NCBI GenBank assembly: GCA_045801465.1
Contig: JBJMSU010000002.1
Location: forward strand, 1 to 16,549
Direction: 5' to 3'
Source: DATFWC01 sp045801465
GTDB lineage: Bacteria; Pseudomonadota; Alphaproteobacteria; Rhizobiales; Xanthobacteraceae
Length of the DNA stretch: 16,549 nucleotides
Shown here piece after piece: positions 5,805 to 11,522 of the stretch. The translations under genes were made by a program, and so were the position numbers. The notes under the pieces were generated by a model. The model was given only the letters and a program-made list of their open reading frames with translations, had not been told where the DNA came from and did no database searches. Numbering within the stretch: the first letter of the stretch is position 1; each line of letters begins with the position of its first letter.

Positions 5805-6746
5805 ATGAAGACGGGACTCACCATATCGGTCATTGGCCACGCCGCGGCGCTGCTGTGGTGCATCGTGTCATTTGGCACAAAGCCTCCTCCGGCCATGCCG
5901 GTCGATTCGCTTCCCCTCGATATCATTTCGGTGACGGAATTCTCTGAGCTCATGGCGGGCTCGAAGGCTGCCCCCAAGGCTCCGGCACCGAAGCCGTTGG
6001 TAGAGAAAATCGCCGAGCCCAAGCCGGTCGACAACCCGGCCCAGAAGGTCGTCGACAAGCCCGAAATCGTGACCGCCTCGGCGCTGATGCCGGAAGCTCC
6101 GCCCGAACCGAAGGTGCCGGAGCCGAAGCCCGCCCCGGTGCCGCAGGCGCGCCCCGAGCCGAAGCCGCACGAGGCGGAAAAGAAGCCGGAGCCAACGCCC
6201 GACCCGATCGCCGAGGCGCTCAAGAAGGACGCCATAAAGAAGCCCGAGCCAAAGAAGGAAGAGGCCAAGATCCCGGTCGCGCAGAAGAAGCCGCCGCAGC
6301 CGCAACCCAAGTTTGATCCCAAGCAGATCGAGCAGCGGCTGGCGCTCCTCGACAAGCGCACGCCGCAGCGTCAGGCCGCCGCCGGCGACACGCTCAATAC
6401 CACCGCTGCGCTGGGCACCAGCACCGGCACCGCGCCGCGGCTGTCGCAGAACGAGCTCGATGCCCTGCGCGCCCGCCTGGCGCAGTGCTGGACGCTGCCG
6501 TCCGGTGCCACCGACGCGCAGGATCTCAATGTGGAGGTGCACATCCTGCTGCGGCAGGACGGGTCGCTCTCGGCCGAGCCGAAGGTGCTCAACCGCAGCA
6601 CCAGCCCGTTCTTCCAGGTGGCGGCGGAGAGCGCGTTGCGTGCGGTCCGCACCTGTGCGCCGTTCGATTTCCTTCCGGTGGCAAAATACGAGGCCTGGAA
6701 GGATATCGAGGTCAATTTCAACCCGCAGTACATGTTCCGCAGCTGA
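5805..6746 (+). CDS. tolA: Tol-Pal system protein TolA
   Basis: TolA links the inner-membrane TolQR motor to TolB-Pal at the outer membrane. The 313 residues show an N-terminal membrane helix (about 5-24) with S8 and H12 in the SxxxH spacing that contacts TolQR. A long Pro/Lys/Glu-rich periplasmic segment follows (about 50-180), here built of repeated PEPKP-like units rather than the long alanine helix of E. coli. The compact C-terminal domain III (about 215-310) has C228 and C284 as a likely disulfide. Identification rests on architecture and position, because TolA diverges quickly; the SVIGH motif and C-terminal domain make it secure. Confidence 0.95.
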   Translation: MKTGLTISVIGHAAALLWCIVSFGTKPPPAMPVDSLPLDIISVTEFSELMAGSKAAPKAPAPKPLVEKIAEPKPVDNPAQKVVDKPEIVTASALMPEAPPEPKVPEPKPAPVPQARPEPKPHEAEKKPEPTPDPIAEALKKDAIKKPEPKKEEAKIPVAQKKPPQPQPKFDPKQIEQRLALLDKRTPQRQAAAGDTLNTTAALGTSTGTAPRLSQNELDALRARLAQCWTLPSGATDAQDLNVEVHILLRQDGSLSAEPKVLNRSTSPFFQVAAESALRAVRTCAPFDFLPVAKYEAWKDIEVNFNPQYMFRS

Positions 6747-6780
6747 TCGCCGCGGCCCGGAACCAAGAGACCTGAACATC

Positions 6781-8130
6781 ATGATCGAGAACGGTCCCAC
6801 CTTGCCTCGCCTGTTGCTCAGCCGTCGCGCGCTGGTGTTGGGTGCAGCAATGACTGCTTCCGCACTCCTCGCGCGCCGCGCCGATGCCGCGCTGCGTCTC
6901 GACGTGACGCAGGGCAACGTCCAACCCATGCCGATCGCGCTGCCGGACTTCGTCGGCGGATCGCCGGCCGACATTGAAGGTGCGCGCGGCGTCAGCCAGG
7001 TCATCACCGGCGATCTGCGGCGCTCGGGCGTGTTCGCCCCCATCGACCCGGCCGCCTACATCGAGAAGATCACCAATATCGATACCGTTCCGCGCTTCGA
7101 CGATTGGCGCGTCATCAATGCGCAGGCGCTCGTCACCGGGCGATTGACCCGCCAGGGCGACGGCCGGCTCAAGGCCGAGTTTCGGCTGTGGGACGTGTCC
7201 GCTGGCCAGCCGCTGATCGGGCAGCAATACTTCACCACGCCGGACAATTGGCGGCGCATCGCCCATATCATCTCGGACGCGATCTACGAGCGCCTGACCG
7301 GCGAGAAGGGCTATTTCGATACCCGCATCGTCTTCATCGATGAGACCGGGCCGAAGGAGCGCCGCATCAAGCGCCTTGCCATCATGGATCAGGACGGCGC
7401 CGGCGTGCGCTACCTCACCCGCGGCGACGACCTCGTGCTCACCCCACGCTTCTCGCCGTCAACCCAGGACATCACCTACATGTCTTACGGGCAGGGCGAT
7501 CCCCGCGTGTTCCTGCTCAACATCGAGACCGGCCAGCGCGAGATCGTCGGCAATTTCCCCGGCATGACGTTTGCGCCGCGCTTCTCGCCGGACGGGCAGC
7601 GGATCATCATGAGCCTGCAGCAGGGCGCCAACGCGAATATCTTCGCCATGGACCTGCGCTCGAAGACGACGACGCGCCTTACCGACACGGCAGCCATCGA
7701 CACCGCGCCGTCCTATTCGCCGGACGGAACACGCATCTGCTTCGAGTCCGACCGCGGCGGCAGCCAGCAGATCTACGTCATGGCGGCGAACGGCGGAGGC
7801 GCGCAGCGCGTGAGCTTCGGCGAGGGCTCGTATTCGACGCCGGTGTGGTCGCCGCGCGGCGACTACATCGCCTTCACCAAGCGCGGCCGCAGCGCCTTCG
7901 GCATCGGCGTGATGAAAGCCGACGGGCAGGGCGAGCGGCTCCTGACCGAGGGCTATCACAACGAAGGTCCGACCTGGGCGCCGAACGGCCGCGTGCTGAT
8001 GTTCTTCCGCGATCCCGGCGGCAATGCCGGGCCGGCGCTCTATACCATCGACATCACCGGCCGCAACGAGCAGCGCATCCCGACTCCGAGCTACGCGTCG
8101 GATCCGGCCTGGTCGCCGCTGCTGTCGTGA
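6781..8130 (+). CDS. tolB: Tol-Pal system periplasmic protein TolB
   Basis: TolB is the periplasmic beta-propeller that binds Pal and TolA and controls Pal mobility. The 449 residues comprise a signal peptide (about 1-36), an N-terminal alpha/beta domain (about 40-175, beginning LRLDVTQGNVQPMPIALPDF), and a C-terminal propeller of PD40/WD40-like repeats (FSPSTQDI, FSPDGQRI, YSPDGTRI, WSPRGDYI, WAPNGRVL, WSPLLS). The signal peptide contains SRRALVLGA, which resembles a twin-arginine motif, and ends ARRADA. The frame is open far upstream into tolA, but ATG 6781 gives a proper signal peptide, 34 bases after the tolA stop. The ribosome site is weak. Confidence 0.95.
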   Translation: MIENGPTLPRLLLSRRALVLGAAMTASALLARRADAALRLDVTQGNVQPMPIALPDFVGGSPADIEGARGVSQVITGDLRRSGVFAPIDPAAYIEKITNIDTVPRFDDWRVINAQALVTGRLTRQGDGRLKAEFRLWDVSAGQPLIGQQYFTTPDNWRRIAHIISDAIYERLTGEKGYFDTRIVFIDETGPKERRIKRLAIMDQDGAGVRYLTRGDDLVLTPRFSPSTQDITYMSYGQGDPRVFLLNIETGQREIVGNFPGMTFAPRFSPDGQRIIMSLQQGANANIFAMDLRSKTTTRLTDTAAIDTAPSYSPDGTRICFESDRGGSQQIYVMAANGGGAQRVSFGEGSYSTPVWSPRGDYIAFTKRGRSAFGIGVMKADGQGERLLTEGYHNEGPTWAPNGRVLMFFRDPGGNAGPALYTIDITGRNEQRIPTPSYASDPAWSPLLS

Positions 8131-8181
8131 GCGGGAGCAACCGCAGCAATTGTCGAGGCCTCTTGTGCTCGTTTAGGATTG

Positions 8182-8195
8182 CGGCAATCTTGCCG
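8182..8195. repeat. 14-base near-palindrome after tolB
   Basis: CGGCAA and TTGCCG are perfect complements separated by TC, in the 123-base gap between tolB and the membrane protein gene. There is no T-tract, so this is a possible operator or a weak hairpin rather than a convincing terminator. Confidence 0.3.
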
Positions 8196-8253
8196 TGATT
8201 CCCGCCGCGCGTCCGCTGCGCACAACTTCGCAACATATTCAACGTATGAGTCG

Positions 8254-9966
8254 ATGGATTCGAACCACCTGAGTTCCCATAGATCGATCGATATTGGCCT
8301 CGTCGGTCATCGTGTTTGGATTGCGATTGTCTCGGCCTTGGCCATTTTTCTCTTTGCTGCGACCTTTCGCGCAGGACTGGACCGCGGCATGGACCACCTC
8401 GTCGGGTGGCAGGCGTCCGCCCGCGTTGCCAATGCGATCGCCGGCGTGATGACCGAAGACACGTTCGGCCAGGGGCGTTATGCCGTTTCAGAATGCGCAT
8501 TCGGCTTGTTGAACACTCATGGATTCATCGGAAACCCCGATGTTGCCGCGAGACTGGGCGTGACCGTTCCGGAGAGTCTCAAGTCCGGGGCGCTTCTTGA
8601 TCACGCGCTCGAACGCGCGCGGCGCGAGCTGCCCATGCTCGGGGAACATTGCAAAGCCAAAACACACATCAGAGGCATCGGCTATGACGACTTGGGTTAT
8701 GTCGATTTCGCCAAGCTGGCATTCTCTCTCTTTGGCGTTCATGTCCGCGCGCTTTACTACCTTTTTTTCGCGATCTACGGGCTCACGTTGGGGTTGGCTC
8801 TCATCGAGCGCAGAAGCGACCTGACGGGAAGTCTTGTCCTCGTGAGCGTTGCGGCGTTGATTTACGCCACTTGCTACTATGCAGGGTTTCTCGACCCATC
8901 GAGCAACTCGGTTATGGGGAACATGCTCGATCCGCGTTTCATCGCGGTGCTCGGCTTGATCCCCACCGTTCACGTCCTGCTCATGCTCGTCAATCGGGCA
9001 AGTCCGACCTGGTGGCGTGTCGCAATCGTCGTTTTCCAGTCCGGCGTGATCTTCTTTGCCATCCATATGCGTGCGACCGGCGTGTGGTTGGCCACGACGA
9101 TCATTCTTGCGGCGCTGGTGGTGGGCCTTTTCTCAGCAAGAACGCTGAAGCGAGCAAGCGCAAGCTGGATGGCCGTTGCGGTCCGCAGCGTTGCTGGTTG
9201 CTGGCCGGCGTGGACGGCGGTGGCCGTGATCTTCGCCGGCATGTTCGTGGTCAAGATGTCGCTTCATCCAATATACAGAGAAAATGGCTGGACCACGCAT
9301 CATCTGATGTGGTTCGCCGTCTACGCCTCGTTGCAGATTAATCCGAGATGGGTCAATGCAGGGTATTTCGCCGCGCATGAAAATGCGACCGGCGATGCGA
9401 TGCCCTCTGCGGCCGCACGCGCCTACGTCAAGGAGCATCCGGAAGAAGACCGGCCGGAAAATTACCTTGGCGGGACGGGATTCAAGCTTGTTGCACTGGA
9501 GCGCTTGTGTCGGCTGGCGTTCTTCCAGTTCGTCCGACGCGATCCTTGGTTTGTATTCGAAACGTTTGTCATCGTAAAAGGGCGGCTCTTCTTCAAAGAT
9601 CTGATCGAGCAGACGCGTTTGGCATGGAGCAATTCCGGCTTCGCGCGGCGGGGCGCTTTCGTGTTGGCACTGGTCGCGATCGGCGTGATCGCGGCGGCGC
9701 GACCGGCGGCGCTGCGAAGGCTATCGCTGTTCACCAGCGTCTTCGCGACGGGCGCCACGGCGAGTCTCGCAATCCCCCTGCTGACGATCGTTGGGGAGCC
9801 GTACACGCTCTCCGAGGAAATCATGGCGCTGCAAATCACCGGAATGCTCCTGTTCAGTTTGGCAGTCGGATATTCAACGATGTTTGTACGTAGAACTTTC
9901 GGTGCCCCCACCGCCGAGCCGGCGCCGCAATATCAGTTGGGTGCTCGCGCCCAACCGGGATCTTGA
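8254..9966 (+). CDS. Polytopic membrane protein of unknown function
   Basis: A protein of about 570 residues that I do not recognise. It has roughly ten hydrophobic segments (about 20-38, 165-184, 191-211, 228-246, 255-274, 276-294, 305-334, 466-482, 491-511, 525-545), with large loops after the first helix (40-160) and between about 340 and 460. Notable patches are DDLGYVDFAKLAF (145-157), HMRATGVW (271-278) and HHLMWFAVYASLQINPRW (349-366). One early helix followed by a long loop and many helices recalls GT-C glycosyltransferases, but no catalytic motif is identified. The ATG at 8254 is chosen; a TTG at 8179 would add 25 residues. The codons look less GC-biased than those of tolB or pal, and the gene interrupts the usual tolB-pal order, which suggests insertion. 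Confidence 0.85.
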   Translation: MDSNHLSSHRSIDIGLVGHRVWIAIVSALAIFLFAATFRAGLDRGMDHLVGWQASARVANAIAGVMTEDTFGQGRYAVSECAFGLLNTHGFIGNPDVAARLGVTVPESLKSGALLDHALERARRELPMLGEHCKAKTHIRGIGYDDLGYVDFAKLAFSLFGVHVRALYYLFFAIYGLTLGLALIERRSDLTGSLVLVSVAALIYATCYYAGFLDPSSNSVMGNMLDPRFIAVLGLIPTVHVLLMLVNRASPTWWRVAIVVFQSGVIFFAIHMRATGVWLATTIILAALVVGLFSARTLKRASASWMAVAVRSVAGCWPAWTAVAVIFAGMFVVKMSLHPIYRENGWTTHHLMWFAVYASLQINPRWVNAGYFAAHENATGDAMPSAAARAYVKEHPEEDRPENYLGGTGFKLVALERLCRLAFFQFVRRDPWFVFETFVIVKGRLFFKDLIEQTRLAWSNSGFARRGAFVLALVAIGVIAAARPAALRRLSLFTSVFATGATASLAIPLLTIVGEPYTLSEEIMALQITGMLLFSLAVGYSTMFVRRTFGAPTAEPAPQYQLGARAQPGS

Positions 9967-10035
9967 CCGAAGTTAGGCGACTGAGGGCTGCGCCCCGGCG
10001 GTGCTGAGCCCCTAAGCCGCCGCATTCACCCGGCA

Positions 10036-10043
10036 TTAACCAT
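10036..10043 (+). promoter_or_regulatory. CtrA half-site consensus upstream of pal
   Basis: TTAACCAT is an exact match to the extended CtrA half-site seen in alphaproteobacteria, 137 bases before the pal start in a 214-base intergenic region. It stands alone: no second TTAA lies at the N7 spacing. The motif is short, so a chance occurrence is possible. Confidence 0.35.
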
Positions 10044-10095
10044 TCGGAAGGGTTTCGGGCTTATCTGGCCCCCTGGGGGTACTCCGCAACGGCTC

Positions 10096-10115
10096 GTCAA
10101 GGTTGACGGAACCTT
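10096..10115. promoter_or_regulatory. Overlapping inverted repeats around a -35-like TTGACG before pal
   Basis: GTCAA-GG-TTGAC (10096-10107) and AAGGTT-GACGG-AACCTT (10099-10115) are two perfect overlapping inverted repeats that include TTGACG (10103-10108). I cannot find a convincing -10 element at 16-18 bases, so only a candidate operator or promoter element is claimed. It is about 65 bases before pal and supports pal having its own promoter. Confidence 0.3.
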
Positions 10116-10180
10116 CGTTTAACGACTTGGGCTGATAACTCGGGGAAAGGCTGATCACGTCAAGAAAGGGAGCCTCCGGA

Positions 10181-10681
10181 ATGTCTCGCGTCATGACCCT
10201 CGTTCGCGCCGCACGCGTAGCGGCCGTCCTGGTGGCGGTCGTCGGAGTCGCCGCTTGCGCCAATAACCCGACGGGACAGCCGCAGGCTGGCGTCGCCGGC
10301 GCCGGTGCCGCCGTTCCCGGCAGCGCCCAGGATTTCGTCGTCAATGTCGGCGACCGGGTGTTCTTCGAAACCGACGCCACGGAGCTCACGCCGCAGTCGC
10401 GCACCACGCTCGACAAGCAGGCGCAGTGGCTGCAGTACTACAATCGCTACACCTTCACCATCGAAGGCCATGCCGACGAGCGCGGCACGCGCGAATACAA
10501 CATCGCGCTCGGCGCCAAGCGCGCCCAGACTGTGCGCGAGTACCTCGTCTCGCGCGGCATCGACGGCAATCGCATGCGCACCATCTCGTACGGCAAGGAG
10601 CGGCCCGTGGCGGTGTGCAACGACATCTCCTGCTGGTCGCAGAACCGCCGCGCCGTCACCCTGCTCAACGCCAGCTCTTAG
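10181..10681 (+). CDS. pal: Peptidoglycan-associated lipoprotein Pal
   Basis: Pal is an outer-membrane lipoprotein whose periplasmic OmpA-like domain binds peptidoglycan and TolB. The 166 residues start with a lipoprotein signal ending VAAC, so C26 is the lipidated residue. A short Gly/Ala/Pro-rich linker (27-48) leads to the OmpA-like domain (about 50-164), with TIEGHADERGTREYNIALG and the peptidoglycan-binding pair D99 and R114. AAAGGGAG sits 8 bases before the ATG. In this window pal is separated from tolB by an unrelated membrane-protein gene and is followed by a strong terminator instead of cpoB/ybgF. Confidence 0.97.
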   Translation: MSRVMTLVRAARVAAVLVAVVGVAACANNPTGQPQAGVAGAGAAVPGSAQDFVVNVGDRVFFETDATELTPQSRTTLDKQAQWLQYYNRYTFTIEGHADERGTREYNIALGAKRAQTVREYLVSRGIDGNRMRTISYGKERPVAVCNDISCWSQNRRAVTLLNASS

Positions 10682-10688
10682 CTTCGAA

Positions 10689-10707
10689 AGATCACGTGAT
10701 GTGATCT
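10689..10707. repeat. Short perfect inverted repeat after pal
   Basis: AGATCAC and GTGATCT are perfect 7-base complements around GTGAT, starting 8 bases after the pal stop and just before the main terminator hairpin. It includes the palindrome ATCACGTGAT. It may strengthen 3'-end formation. Confidence 0.4.
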
Positions 10708-10709
10708 GG

Positions 10710-10741
10710 ACCGGCGCCCGTATGGGCGCCGGTTGTGTTTT
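10710..10741 (+). terminator. Rho-independent terminator of pal
   Basis: ACCGGCGCCC (10710-10719) and GGGCGCCGGT (10724-10733) form a perfect 10-base stem with the tetraloop GTAT, followed by TGTGTTTT. This is a textbook intrinsic terminator 28 bases after the pal stop. The T-rich side faces the + strand, so it ends the tol-pal transcript before the convergent - strand gene. Confidence 0.85.
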
Positions 10742-10759
10742 ACGCCTGAGGCGTTGGGC

Positions 10760-11173
10760 TCACCGCGACGGGCAGCGGTAGTACGTCAATTCCATGCCTT
10801 CGATGCCGGGGAAAATGCGAGTGATCTTGTTGTCGTCCAGCACCTTCACGCTGAGCTGCACGTTCGACAGCATGATGTCCGTCGCACACGCCGCGAGCAT
10901 GTGGACGACGCCATCGTCCTCCTTGGTCTTCACCACCGTGCAGGTCGCCGTGCGTCCGCGGATGCGGGGTCCTTCCATGATGAAGCCGCTGCCGTACATG
11001 TCCGAATCCTGCCGGAAGACGGTTCGGTTGCCCTTCTTCACGAACACCTTGGCGCAGGCTGACGTGTCGGTCGCCCACGCCCCGGTGAGATCGATGGCAT
11101 GAGCCGCGCCGGCGAGAAGGACGGACGAGGCACATACGAGCGCCGTGTAAGCGAGAAGCTTCGATCTTCCCAT
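10760..11173 (-). CDS. Secreted four-cysteine protein, unknown function
   Basis: A 137-residue protein with a clear Sec signal peptide (1-26, basic MGRSK, hydrophobic core, AHA cleavage site). The mature part begins IDLTGAWATD and has four cysteines (C40, C78, C96, C134), enough for two disulfides. I chose the ATG at 11173 because it gives the signal peptide and has GGGAG 6 bases upstream; the frame extends to 11281, but without a signal at that end. Charged and polar residues alternate with short strands, suggesting a small beta-rich periplasmic domain. No known function is visible. The gene is convergent with pal and lies downstream of, and in the same direction as, the small membrane gene at 11232-11444. 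Confidence 0.8.
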   Translation of the reverse strand: MGRSKLLAYTALVCASSVLLAGAAHAIDLTGAWATDTSACAKVFVKKGNRTVFRQDSDMYGSGFIMEGPRIRGRTATCTVVKTKEDDGVVHMLAACATDIMLSNVQLSVKVLDDNKITRIFPGIEGMELTYYRCPSR

Positions 11174-11231
11174 TGCCTTCTCCCGAATCGCGTCGCTTTG
11201 ATGCCGGTTCCCTTGGGCGCCTATCGGTCGT

Positions 11232-11444
11232 TCACCCGGCGCCATGTTCCTCACTGCGATTATGGCGACGATCGAGTGCATGCGTCCAACGCGCTGGCCA
11301 GAATGCGATCACGGCGACGATCAGGGCCAGCAGCAGCGTTGCAACCATCATCTGAATGACCCCGAAATCAGGGGCGTCTTTACCGATCCAGCTTGTCACG
11401 CTGCCGGCGACAATCAGCAGCCCGCGAACGATCCAACTGACCAT
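11232..11444 (-). CDS. Small two-helix membrane protein, unknown function
   Basis: A 70-residue protein with two hydrophobic segments (about 4-20 and 29-49) joined by a short loop containing GKDAPDFG, then a basic and polar tail (RWTHALDRRHNRSEEH). A G-rich ribosome site (GGGGAG, 7 bases upstream) supports the ATG at 11444. It lies between the RND permease gene and the secreted four-cysteine gene, all on the - strand, with a palindromic repeat separating it from the permease gene. It has the features of a real small membrane protein, but I do not recognise a family. Confidence 0.65.
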   Translation of the reverse strand: MVSWIVRGLLIVAGSVTSWIGKDAPDFGVIQMMVATLLLALIVAVIAFWPARWTHALDRRHNRSEEHGAG

Positions 11445-11473
11445 GCAAATCTCCCCGCTCTAGCTCGTTGTTG

Positions 11474-11522
11474 GAGCATGATCTTTTCCGAAAACCGGTG
11501 TTCACTTTTCGGGATCATGCTC
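11474..11522. repeat. Dispersed palindromic repeat (Hyphomicrobiales 'GAGCATGATC' type)
   Basis: The outer arms GAGCATGATC (11474-11483) and GATCATGCTC (11513-11522) are perfect complements. The inner part holds CCGAAAA and TTTTCGG as a second paired block around CCGGTGTTCAC. I recall near-identical copies as a high-copy intergenic repeat in Bradyrhizobium-type genomes; this is recollection, not a search. Its last base overlaps the stop codon of the RND permease gene (- strand, 11522-11524), so it is the immediate 3' end of that message and may protect or end it, although no T-tract follows. Confidence 0.8.

Noticed and set aside
5234..6361. 375-residue Gly/Ser-rich antisense frame across tolR and tolA
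   Set aside because: Its composition mirrors the tolA Pro-rich segment; no ribosome site or domain is visible.
6313..6780. Upstream extension of the tolB frame into tolA
   Set aside because: It reads through tolA in the wrong phase as Arg/Ser-rich noise; ATG 6781 gives the signal peptide expected of TolB.
5868..7043. 391-residue antisense frame across tolA and the start of tolB
   Set aside because: It is Arg/Leu-rich low-complexity sequence produced by the Pro/Lys codons of tolA on the other strand.
10069..10079. CCCCC-T-GGGGG palindrome before pal
   Set aside because: It cannot form a hairpin with a one-base loop and is too simple in composition to call an operator.
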